Part shown: positions 1 through 5,925 of the stretch, piece after piece
How positions within the stretch are numbered: position 1 is the first letter of the stretch
Layout of the letters: each line of letters opens with the position of its first letter
Source of the DNA: Opitutia bacterium
Lineage (GTDB): Bacteria; Verrucomicrobiota; Verrucomicrobiia; Opitutales; Seribacteraceae
DNA length: 5,925 nucleotides
Direction: 5' to 3'
NCBI GenBank assembly: GCA_018646565.1
Contig: JABGUO010000262.1
Location: 1 to 5,925 of the forward strand
Program-made: the position numbers and the translations under genes
Notes under the pieces: model-generated
The model's database searches: none
Told to the model about the DNA's origin: nothing
Seen by the model: only the letters and a program-made list of their open reading frames with translations

Positions 1-400
1 AACTAAATTGATACATGTTTGTGGGATCATACGCTTCAAAACCCATGTAAGAAAGCATTTTACCAGCAGTAACACTCATTCCATTGCCAAAATCATACGT
101 AATAATTGCTTCTTCAAGATTGGAGTCGCCATCATAATTGCCTGACGAATCAGTTCCAGGAGCGTTATTGCCTCCAAAGTCAATGTCAACGGAGGCAGAA
201 ACGGGTCCGGAAGCGTAATCAAACATGATTTCTACTTGTCCAACTCCACCATCTTGAGTACCGGCGCCGTTGTCTGTGTAATACAGGTCAATGAAACCTG
301 ACATTTCAACTCCGCTACCAGTAGGACCGATTTCGACCGCACTCATATTTGATACGGCAAGCATACTCGCCAATGATAATAATTTAAGTTTTGTTTTCAT
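1..400 (-). CDS. Putative outer-membrane beta-barrel porin, OmpL-like/BBP2 type (N-terminal part, 3' end outside window)
   Basis: An open frame runs from an ATG at 398-400 to the left edge without a stop, giving 133 codons of the N-terminus. It begins with a Sec signal peptide: Lys at residues 2, 4 and 6, a hydrophobic stretch over about 7-17, and a likely cleavage after Ala21 (MSA|VEIG). The mature part has alternating beta-strand sequence rich in Gly, Asp, Asn, Tyr and Ser. Three segments resemble the OmpL-like porin-2 family: SGFIDLYYTDN near the mature start, LEEAIITYDFGNG in the middle, and TAGKMLSYMGFEAYDPTN near the edge, where the family typically has a G-K-x3-x-G-x-E-x-x-D-P pattern. 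The predicted role is passive solute diffusion across the outer membrane. It is transcribed divergently from the repeat-protein gene. No Shine-Dalgarno is seen just before the ATG; the leader there is A-rich (AAACTAAACAAATAAATAT). The family call is from pattern memory; another outer-membrane barrel family is possible. Confidence 0.72.
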   Translation of the reverse strand, partial: MKTKLKLLSLASMLAVSNMSAVEIGPTGSGVEMSGFIDLYYTDNGAGTQDGGVGQVEIMFDYASGPVSASVDIDFGGNNAPGTDSSGNYDGDSNLEEAIITYDFGNGMSVTAGKMLSYMGFEAYDPTNMYQFS

Positions 401-430
401 ATATTTATTTGTTTAGTTTTAGTTTTGTCC

Positions 431-461
431 TTTAAGAACATTATTAAAATGTTTCCTTAAA
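431..461 (-). repeat. Bulged inverted repeat in the porin leader
   Basis: On the plus strand tttaag-aacatt (431-442) is complementary to aatgtt-tc-cttaaa (448-461). This gives 12 base pairs around a 5-nt loop (443-447) with a 2-nt bulge on one side. In the porin mRNA it would form a hairpin ending about 30 nt before the start codon. The AAGGA of CTTAAAGGACA starts inside its 3' arm, with a second AAGGA in the 5' arm. It could be an mRNA stability or translation-control element, or an operator for a dimeric regulator. It has no U-tract and so is not a good terminator. The function is inference; the symmetry is directly visible. Confidence 0.4.
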
Positions 462-467
462 ACACCT

Positions 468-496
468 TTATCAAACAATAAATTGCATATTATACT
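468..496 (+). promoter_or_regulatory. Candidate sigma70-type promoter for the repeat-protein gene
   Basis: TTATCA (468-473, four of six matches to TTGACA) lies 17 bp before TATACT (491-496, five of six matches to TATAAT). Initiation would fall near 503, leaving a leader of about 50 nt before the ATG at 555. The surrounding DNA is very AT-rich, so chance matches are likely. Confidence 0.3.
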
Positions 497-517
497 GAAA
501 CTTTTAAATGAATAATA
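489..517 (-). promoter_or_regulatory. Candidate promoter for the porin gene
   Basis: A perfect TATAAT on the minus strand (plus coordinates 489-494) overlaps the -10 candidate of the divergent promoter. The -35 position 17 bp upstream (512-517) reads TATTAT, a poor match. Initiation near 482 would give a porin leader of about 80 nt containing the inverted repeat at 431-461. Support is only the -10 hexamer and the position. Confidence 0.27.
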
Positions 518-554
518 TGAATATAAATAATCATTTATTGTAGTCACTATTAAG

Positions 555-1904
555 ATGAATATTTTTCACTCAAATCAGCCCTTGCATTTTTTTTTGCGTG
601 TAAACAGAATAGAAATACTAAATTTCACCGCTTTGAAACTATTTTTAAAAATTGGACTACCCTGGATCTGTTCGCTTGCCGCCATTTTCTACTTAGGCTT
701 GGAACTCGGCTCTTCTTCGACTCCCCCGAAATATTCTGATGGAGAGGTGGAAGAAAAAAGAAAAAATCCTCAAACATCCTCGTTCCAAACACCATCTCGC
801 GAAAATAAATTTCAATCGCTCACTACGTCTTCCACTAATTCAACTAGATTTCCTCAAAAAAGTGTTAATAACCCGTCATTACCACCCAACCTCGTTAGGA
901 TAATGGAAGGGGGAGACATGATTGAAAGTATGGGTGCCTACCTCGATGCAGTTCGGGCAATGGATAAAGGAAATGTGACGGAAGTAATTAGTGCATTTGA
1001 AGCCTTGCCCAAAGGGTATGGTCGCCACCTGGAAATGAAGTTACTAATGAGAAGTTGGTCTGCGATCGACCCAGAGGCAGCCCTACAATACGCGAATGAA
1101 TCCTTGGATCCGAAAAGTGAGAGGCGGTTTGGAATTTCGGAAGTACTTGCAGGGTGGGCAAATCGAGACCCAGATGGTGCGATCGAGTGGGCAAAAGCGA
1201 ACAATTCAAGTGAAAAACCGGAGGATAATCCCCTACTTTTAGGAGTCATCAAAGGCTTAGCCGAACAAAATCTTGATTCTGCGAATCAAATCTTCCGAAA
1301 TTTACCCCAAGGAAGTGCACGATGGCAGGCATCCACTTTTCTCGCTCAGAAGTATGCCGAGATGGGATTCGACCGGGCAATTGATTGGGCCAACCAATTC
1401 CCGGAAGAAGACGAAAGAATGCGCGAAACGATTTTAGGACAGATGGGGGCTCGATTAGCAAGGCAGGATATAACTGCCACCGCACAGTGGGTAAAATCAA
1501 TGAAAAATGATAAAGCCTCCCTCCGAGTTATGGATAATTTACTGACCCAATGGGTAACGAAAGATGCCACTGCTGCTTCCCAATGGGTCGATCGAATAGC
1601 AGAGGATGATAAACGGTATTACGGAATGAAACAACTAACTTCCAGATGGGCATTATCTGACCCCATTGCCACAGCTGAATGGTTAAACTCTTTCCCCCCA
1701 CAATTAGAAATGGACCCCGTGGTCAATGAATTCGTAAACCGAATCTCAACCCGTGACCCCGAGGGGGCAGCAGGATGGGCATTATCGATTGTGGATCCTA
1801 AGACTAAAGAAAAAGCGGTCAATAAAGCGATCGCAGCATGGAATCGAATGGATCCGGAAAAAGCAAAGACTTGGCAACAAAACAACTTACCAAGAATCAA
1901 ATAG
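555..1904 (+). CDS. Membrane-anchored protein with tandem Trp/Asp-Pro helical repeats, function unknown
   Basis: The 449-residue product is not one I can name. Residues 1-25 are basic. Residues 26-52 form one hydrophobic segment (SLAAIFYLGLEL near its end) with Arg/Lys before it and acidic or neutral residues after it. This predicts a cytoplasmic N-terminus and a periplasmic body. Residues 53-113 are a Ser/Thr/Pro/Asn-rich linker without obvious fold. Residues 161-446 are nine consecutive units of 32-34 residues, with a weaker tenth at about 128-152. Each has two helix-like halves with aromatic residues 11 apart and often D-P between them, which suggests a TPR-like alpha solenoid for binding a protein or peptide. 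No catalytic motif is visible. The ATG at 555 is preferred because it keeps the membrane segment; no clear Shine-Dalgarno precedes it. A T9 run covers codons 11-14. Its stop lies 5 bp from the end of the convergent pilC-like gene. It probably has its own promoter and is not part of the pilus operon. Confidence 0.85.
   Translation: MNIFHSNQPLHFFLRVNRIEILNFTALKLFLKIGLPWICSLAAIFYLGLELGSSSTPPKYSDGEVEEKRKNPQTSSFQTPSRENKFQSLTTSSTNSTRFPQKSVNNPSLPPNLVRIMEGGDMIESMGAYLDAVRAMDKGNVTEVISAFEALPKGYGRHLEMKLLMRSWSAIDPEAALQYANESLDPKSERRFGISEVLAGWANRDPDGAIEWAKANNSSEKPEDNPLLLGVIKGLAEQNLDSANQIFRNLPQGSARWQASTFLAQKYAEMGFDRAIDWANQFPEEDERMRETILGQMGARLARQDITATAQWVKSMKNDKASLRVMDNLLTQWVTKDATAASQWVDRIAEDDKRYYGMKQLTSRWALSDPIATAEWLNSFPPQLEMDPVVNEFVNRISTRDPEGAAGWALSIVDPKTKEKAVNKAIAAWNRMDPEKAKTWQQNNLPRIK
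1035..1892 (+). repeat. Nine tandem 32-34 residue coding repeats, W-x3-D-P-x2-A-x3-W
   Basis: The first aromatic column falls at residues W168, W201, L235, Y267, L301, W333, W365, I397 and W429. The second column is exactly 11 residues later: Y179, W212, I246, W278, W312, W344, W376, W408 and W440. Asp lies four residues after the first column in seven units (172, 205, 305, 337, 369, 401, 433), followed by Pro in five of them. Unit spacing is 33, 34, 32, 34, 32, 32, 32, 32. At DNA level the units have diverged; the longest copy I noticed is a 13-bp match (1645-1657 and 1774-1786). These are therefore old protein repeats and not recent DNA duplications. Confidence 0.85.
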
Positions 1905-1905
1905 T

Positions 1906-1920
1906 TCGGTTATTTACCGA
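1906..1920. terminator. Weak hairpin between convergent genes, possible bidirectional terminator
   Basis: TCGGT (1906-1910) pairs with ACCGA (1916-1920) around a 5-nt loop. On the plus strand TTGTTT follows, which would give a short U-rich tail for the repeat-protein transcript. On the minus side the stem overlaps the last codons and stop of the pilC-like gene, and what follows (CTATTTGATT) is only modestly T-rich. Five base pairs is short for an intrinsic terminator. It is the only candidate at this tight convergent junction. Confidence 0.22.
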
Positions 1921-3262
1921 TTGTTTCGATGATCGCTACGATTGGTAAAAATAAAGCGATTACGATAAATCCGACTGCTACTGCCAAAAACACGATCATA
2001 ACGGGCTCAATTAAGGAAGTCATTCCCGCCACGGCATTATCGACATCTTCATCGTAATTATCCGCAATACGGTTAAGCATCGCAGGAAGCTCTCCAGTCT
2101 CCTCCCCAATTTCAACCATGCTGGTAACCATGCTTGGAAATACGGTCTCTCTTTCCATTTGAACCGCCATTGCCTCACCATCCCGTACCGAGTCATGCAC
2201 CTTACTCATTGCGTTAATAAATAAGCCGTTTGACAGAGTATCCCGAGTGATCTGTAAAGCTTGCAGGATTGGAACTCCACTACTGAGAAGTGTACCAAAG
2301 GTTCGGGTGATACGAGATATGTTTGATTTACCCACCACATCTTTAACCGCCGGTACATTAAGTCCAAGCCAATCAAAAAATTTTGCTCCCGGTTTCGTTT
2401 TCTTAAAAAGAAACAAACCACCCACAGTTCCCCCCATTCCGCCAAGAACGAGGATTGGGTGAGTGGAAAAAAGTTCACTTATTCCAATCACGATTTGAGT
2501 GGGCCCAGGAAGCGGTGCTCCACGAAGCATTTGCTCAAATATTGTCTGAAATTGGGGAACCACAACCATCATTAACAGGGTAACAATTCCTACTGCCACA
2601 AACATGATCACACTGGGATAAATCATGGCAGATTTAACTTTTTTAATAGTTCGAATATTTTTTTCCTGAAATTGCGCTAATCGATCGAGCACCAATTCCA
2701 GCACCCCACCTGCTTCTCCCGCTTTCACCATATTGACATATAAATTATCAAAAACTTTGGGGTACCCTGCTAATCCGTCCGATAAGTTGCCACCCGAGGA
2801 AACCTTTTCTGAGATATCTTCCAGCATGGCTTTAAATTTGGGCTTCTTGTCCTGCTGTTTGATCATCACCTCCAAGCTTCGCAACAAGGGCAATCCAGCA
2901 TGAACCAAGGTAGACATTTGGCGGGTAAAAATAGAAATATCCTCGGAATTGGGTCCTCCACCCAATTCAATTGCCAAAATCCCCCCTTTTTTCTTCTTCT
3001 TTTTCGATTTGGCTGGCTTGGGGGCTTTTTCCGCTTTCACCTTCTTTTTCGATTTTTTAACGGATTCTTTCGCTTCGGGTTGCACAGGCGAAGCGGAGGC
3101 AGGATCGGCAGCGAGCGGGGGCTCTTGCATCGGTAAAAGCTTAGAAACGGTAAGACCGTATTGAGCTAACTGGGCGTAGGCTTGTTCTTCATTAGGGGCC
3201 TCAAAGGTTCCCTGTTGAGGGTCGCCATTCTGATCGGTTGCGGTAAATTGATAGACAGGCAT
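1910..3262 (-). CDS. pilC: Type IV pilus / type II secretion inner-membrane platform protein (PilC/GspF family)
   Basis: This 450-residue polytopic inner-membrane protein is the platform that couples the cytoplasmic ATPase to pilin or pseudopilin assembly. The N-terminus (VYQFTATDQNG) is the usual PilC/GspF opening. Two GspF domains follow, at about 108-232 and 314-437. Each carries the family signature: AGEAGG at 181-186 after LYVNMVK, and GEETGEL at 386-392 after FPSMVTSM. Hydrophobic segments lie at about 211-234 (with the typical Pro216), 268-286 and 415-445. At 450 residues it is longer than the usual roughly 400. The excess is a linker at about 44-105 that is Pro/Ala-rich and then strongly basic, with 15 Lys among residues 69-92. 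It is the last gene of the minus-strand operon, 21 bp after the upstream ATPase, and no Shine-Dalgarno is visible before its ATG. The assembly role is secure from the family; pilus versus secretion is undecided. Confidence 0.95.
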   Translation of the reverse strand: MPVYQFTATDQNGDPQQGTFEAPNEEQAYAQLAQYGLTVSKLLPMQEPPLAADPASASPVQPEAKESVKKSKKKVKAEKAPKPAKSKKKKKKGGILAIELGGGPNSEDISIFTRQMSTLVHAGLPLLRSLEVMIKQQDKKPKFKAMLEDISEKVSSGGNLSDGLAGYPKVFDNLYVNMVKAGEAGGVLELVLDRLAQFQEKNIRTIKKVKSAMIYPSVIMFVAVGIVTLLMMVVVPQFQTIFEQMLRGAPLPGPTQIVIGISELFSTHPILVLGGMGGTVGGLFLFKKTKPGAKFFDWLGLNVPAVKDVVGKSNISRITRTFGTLLSSGVPILQALQITRDTLSNGLFINAMSKVHDSVRDGEAMAVQMERETVFPSMVTSMVEIGEETGELPAMLNRIADNYDEDVDNAVAGMTSLIEPVMIVFLAVAVGFIVIALFLPIVAIIETIGK

Positions 3263-3283
3263 AATGGTTTAATGTTAATCGTT

Positions 3284-4978
3284 TTAAGTATATTTCAAGA
3301 CTTCTTCAACCGTACTCTCTCCATCGAAGATGGAACGAATCCCATCCTCCCTTAAGGTACGCATCCCCTGTTCAATCGCCTTTTGTCGAAGCACAAGAGT
3401 CGCGGCCCCAGAATTAATCATTTCCCGAAAGGCATCGGTTGCTTTAATCATTTCAAACAAACCGGTACGTCCCCGGTAACCCGACTGATTACATTCTGCA
3501 CAACCTGCACCAAAATAAAATTGGCGTTCTCCTACCTCATCTGGATTCAATCCGAGATCCTGAAAGACTTCTTTCTTAGGTTCATATGCTTGCTTACAGC
3601 TCGAGCAGATTTTTCGAACCAATCGTTGAGCGAGAACAAACTCCAGTGATGCAGAAAGAAGAAAAGGCTCCAGACCCATATCAATTAATCGAGTCACAGC
3701 ACCAGGAGCATCATTGGTATGCAATGTACTCAAAACCACATGGCCAGTAAGAGATGCCTGAACGGCAATTCTCGCCGTTTCAATATCGCGTATTTCCCCC
3801 ACCATGATTTTATCAGGGTCCTGCCGTAAAAAAGCCCGTAATGCTCGAGAGAAGTCCAGCCCAACCTGATGATTGACGGGCACCTGCATAATTCCTTCGA
3901 TTTCATACTCTACTGGATCTTCAGCAGTTAATAATTTCGTTTCAATGGTATTTACTTCGCGTAGTGCACTGTAAAGAGTAGTGGTTTTTCCTGAACCAGT
4001 TGGACCAGTCACAATAAAGATTCCATTGGGTCGACGGACTGCGTCTCGAATATTGGTCTTCACATTTTCTGGGAGTCCCAAGTTATCCAGGTCTAAGTTG
4101 ACCGCTGACTTATCGAGTACACGCAAAACCACACTCTCTCCAAATTGAGTCGGTAAAGTAGAAACCCGAAGGTCAACTGCTCTGCCTTCAATGGTCATTT
4201 TAATACGCCCATCCTGAGGAATACGATGCTCGGCAATATTTAAATCAGCGATTACTTTGATCCGTGAAATAACTGGCAGGGCCAAGCTTTTAGGAGGGGG
4301 AGACATTTCATAAAGCGCTCCGTCCACTCGGTAACGAATTCGAAATTCATTCTCGAATGGTTCGAAATGAATATCTGAAGCCTGTGCCCGAATTGCCTGC
4401 TGCATGACCAGGTTGACAAAACGAATAATGGGAGTCTCATTTGCAGCATCACTTAGTTCACTTTCCTTCGATTCATCTAAACCCTCAAAGTTTTCCAAGC
4501 CAACATCTCCCAATAAATCATCGAGTGAACTTTCTTCCTGAGGATAGTGTACGTCCAAAAGTTGAGCCACATAATCTGGGTCGCAAACCACTAATTGAAT
4601 CTCGAGATTCAGTGCAAAAGTAAGGTCATCAATAATCGCAGAATTAAATGGATCGGCAGCAAGAAGGTGAACGCCTCCCTCCGAAAGGTAAAGTGGGACA
4701 ATTGCGTATTGACGAGCCAGATCAGCTCCGATTGTGGAGATCGCCTCTCCTTCAATTTCAGTTACCTCTCCGACCTGTAATTCATATCCCAAAAACTCCG
4801 AAACCAAGCTTAGGATGTCTTCCTTAGAAGCAAGCCCCGCAGCAATGATTGAATCAGCATAAGATCGCCTCCCGGCGATTACTTCCTCGTTAAACAACTC
4901 CTCTAATCCGTGTTGGGAAACCCCTTCCACTTGCTTAAAGATATCTCGGATACTGGAATTATAATCTACGAAAAGCAT
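3284..4978 (-). CDS. pilB: GspE/PilB-family assembly ATPase (complete)
   Basis: This 564-residue cytoplasmic hexameric ATPase powers polymerisation of pilins or pseudopilins. Residues 1-35 are short and divergent, and about 36-148 is a T2SSE N-terminal (MshEN-like) domain. A variable acidic linker (about 148-180) follows, and then the catalytic core. Core motifs are [20 protein letters not shown] (201-220), Walker A GPTGSGKT (325-332, Lys331), Asp box TAEDPVEYE (351-359), LRQDPD (384-389), Walker B MVGEIRD (392-398, catalytic Glu395) and His box STLHTND (417-423). The zinc-type tetracysteine of GspE/PilB is present as Cys458/461 and Cys493/496, which argues against PilT. All key residues are intact, so it should be active. 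The ATG follows the stop of the upstream paralogous ATPase by 5 bp and has a good ribosome site. It cannot be assigned to a pilus or a secretion system from the window alone. Confidence 0.95.
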   Translation of the reverse strand: MLFVDYNSSIRDIFKQVEGVSQHGLEELFNEEVIAGRRSYADSIIAAGLASKEDILSLVSEFLGYELQVGEVTEIEGEAISTIGADLARQYAIVPLYLSEGGVHLLAADPFNSAIIDDLTFALNLEIQLVVCDPDYVAQLLDVHYPQEESSLDDLLGDVGLENFEGLDESKESELSDAANETPIIRFVNLVMQQAIRAQASDIHFEPFENEFRIRYRVDGALYEMSPPPKSLALPVISRIKVIADLNIAEHRIPQDGRIKMTIEGRAVDLRVSTLPTQFGESVVLRVLDKSAVNLDLDNLGLPENVKTNIRDAVRRPNGIFIVTGPTGSGKTTTLYSALREVNTIETKLLTAEDPVEYEIEGIMQVPVNHQVGLDFSRALRAFLRQDPDKIMVGEIRDIETARIAVQASLTGHVVLSTLHTNDAPGAVTRLIDMGLEPFLLSASLEFVLAQRLVRKICSSCKQAYEPKKEVFQDLGLNPDEVGERQFYFGAGCAECNQSGYRGRTGLFEMIKATDAFREMINSGAATLVLRQKAIEQGMRTLREDGIRSIFDGESTVEEVLKYT

Positions 4979-4983
4979 GATTC

Positions 4984-5925
4984 TTATTCCTCTGCTGTGG
5001 TTACCATGAGGACCTCGTCCAATGTGGTGACCCCCGCTAAAACTTTTCTAAATCCATCCTCACGCATTGACCGCATCCCCATTTCACGAGCCTTCTTCCG
5101 TAATTCAACGATGCTTACATTATGGTAAATCATTTCTTCAATTTCCTGATTGACCACAAAAATTTCAAACACACCTTTTCGTCCACGAAATCCACTGTCT
5201 CCACATTTGGCACAGCCTGCTCCGTGCATAAAAGTCGCGCTGGAAGCCTGGTCTTCTGATACTCCCAAAATATTGAGTTCACTACCCTTTGGGGTGTAAG
5301 GTTCTTTACAGTTTTGACAAATCGAACGAACCAATCGTTGGGCAAGAGCCGCCCGCAAGGAGGCGGACACGAGAAATGGCTTTACCCCCATATCAATTAA
5401 ACGAGAAACGGAACTCGGTGCATCATTGGTGTGAAGCGTACTGAATACCATATGTCCTGTAAGAGAAGCATTAATCGCAATCTCTGCAGTTTCCAGGTCA
5501 CGAATCTCTCCGACCATGACAATATTGGGAGCCTGTCGGAGCATAGAGCGCAATGCTGCCGAAAAAGTCATCCCTACCTCCGCTCGAACTTGTACCTGGT
5601 TAATACCGGCCACCTCATACTCGACCGGGTCTTCCACTGTAATAATTTTACGATCCGGTTTGTTAATTACATTTAATGCAGAATAGAGAGTCGTTGACTT
5701 TCCAGAACCCGTTGGCCCCGTCACTAGAAAAATTCCGTCCGGTAATGTAATGACCTTTTCAAAAGTAGTTTGATCATCAGAGAAGAATCCAAGTTGGGGA
5801 AGACCCAAGCTTAAACTTTCCTTGTCCAAAATACGCATCACAATGCTTTCACCATGAACCGTGGGTAAAGTGGAGACTCGAAGATCAATCACTTTTTCGC
5901 CTACTTTCACATTGATTCTTCCATC
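4984..5925 (-). CDS. Second GspE/PilB-family ATPase (C-terminal 313 residues, 5' end outside window)
   Basis: The frame is open to the right edge. A GTG at 5908-5910 lies inside the conserved core ([11 protein letters not shown] continues into DLRVSTLP), so it is not the start. Counting from the edge, visible motifs are Walker A GPTGSGKS (70-77, Lys76), Asp box TVEDPVEYE (96-104), Walker B MVGEIRD (137-143, Glu140) and His box STLHTND (162-168). The tetracysteine is Cys203/206 and Cys238/241. Its core is clearly paralogous to the next gene (shared [15 protein letters not shown] and AQRLVR), yet it is diverged throughout. The segment before Walker B reads LRQAPN where the neighbour has LRQDPD. 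The tetracysteine places it with GspE/PilB and not PilT. It is the first visible gene of the operon. It could be the motor of a second machine, a partner subunit of the first, or a verrucomicrobial GspE subfamily. The N-terminal domain is unseen. Confidence 0.93.
   Translation of the reverse strand, partial: DGRINVKVGEKVIDLRVSTLPTVHGESIVMRILDKESLSLGLPQLGFFSDDQTTFEKVITLPDGIFLVTGPTGSGKSTTLYSALNVINKPDRKIITVEDPVEYEVAGINQVQVRAEVGMTFSAALRSMLRQAPNIVMVGEIRDLETAEIAINASLTGHMVFSTLHTNDAPSSVSRLIDMGVKPFLVSASLRAALAQRLVRSICQNCKEPYTPKGSELNILGVSEDQASSATFMHGAGCAKCGDSGFRGRKGVFEIFVVNQEIEEMIYHNVSIVELRKKAREMGMRSMREDGFRKVLAGVTTLDEVLMVTTAEE
4988..4993 (-). promoter_or_regulatory. Shine-Dalgarno of the complete ATPase gene, inside the end of the upstream gene
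   Basis: AGAGGA on the minus strand sits 9 nt before the ATG at 4976-4978 and within the last codons of the upstream ATPase. This fixes the start and suggests coupled translation of the two ATPases. It is the only clear Shine-Dalgarno among the four visible starts in the window; the other three lack one at normal spacing. Confidence 0.6.

Noticed and set aside
401..554. Small gene or regulatory RNA in the divergent intergenic region
   Set aside because: The stretch is short and AT-rich, with no supported open frame or strong terminator hairpin. Only promoter-like hexamers and one bulged inverted repeat can be pointed to.
938..1252. Minus-strand open frames inside the repeat-protein gene (also 1249-1500 and 1619-1900)
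   Set aside because: They lie wholly within a convincing repeat-bearing gene on the other strand and have no domain signals or coherent context of their own.
1645..1786. 13-bp direct repeat (1645-1657 and 1774-1786) as a recombination or mobile-element footprint
   Set aside because: Both copies encode Trp-Ala-Leu-Ser within the protein repeats, though at different columns of the unit. Shared codons and chance explain it, and no flanking mobile-element feature is present.
2981..2992. A6G6 run in the pilC-like gene as a programmed -1 frameshift site
   Set aside because: The reading frame divides it AAA|AAA|GGG, whereas a -1 slippery heptamer needs A|AAA|AAG. The frame also continues normally through both GspF domains, so no frameshift product is needed.
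2900..3164. Plus-strand open frames opposite the Lys-rich part of the pilC-like gene
   Set aside because: They are Phe-rich shadows of the antisense Lys codons, with no recognisable domain and no ribosome site.
5908..5910. GTG as the start of the upstream ATPase
   Set aside because: The codons before it read D-G-R-I-N, the conserved core motif that continues into DLRVSTLP. The gene therefore enters from outside the window, and this GTG is an internal Val.

Overview
The window reads as a piece of a Gram-negative bacterial chromosome with an AT-leaning composition. It most resembles marine Verrucomicrobiota (Opitutae/Puniceicoccales type). This rests on four things: an OmpL-like (BBP2) porin start, a protein built from Trp/Asp-Pro repeats of a kind I associate with Verrucomicrobia, two GspE/PilB-type ATPases in tandem, and a PilC with a lysine-rich insert. 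The taxonomic call is inference from gene style; no rRNA or other marker is present.

Layout, left to right. Positions 1-400 (minus) hold the first 133 codons of a secreted beta-barrel porin whose 3' end lies outside the window. Positions 401-554 are an AT-rich divergent intergenic region. It holds candidate back-to-back promoters around 468-517 and a bulged inverted repeat (431-461) in the porin leader. Positions 555-1904 (plus) encode a membrane-anchored protein whose C-terminal three quarters is a solenoid of about nine 32-34 residue units with the pattern W-x3-D-P-x2-A-x3-W. This is the least explained gene in the window.

From 1910 to the right edge, everything is on the minus strand and looks like one operon. 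In transcription order it holds a GspE/PilB-family ATPase (5' end outside the window), a second complete GspE/PilB ATPase 5 bp downstream, and a PilC/GspF inner-membrane platform protein 21 bp further on. Together these are the motor and platform of a type IV pilus or type II secretion-like machine: the hexameric ATPase(s) would drive pilin or pseudopilin polymerisation through the platform protein. No pilins, secretin, prepilin peptidase or PilT are in the window, so pilus and secretion system cannot be told apart.

I found no CRISPR array, tRNA/rRNA, insertion sequence or integration site. The core machinery is a known type. The points most worth following up are the repeat protein, the paired ATPases with a diverged motif in one copy, the lysine-rich linker in PilC, the T9 tract at the start of the repeat-protein gene, and the hairpin in the porin leader.
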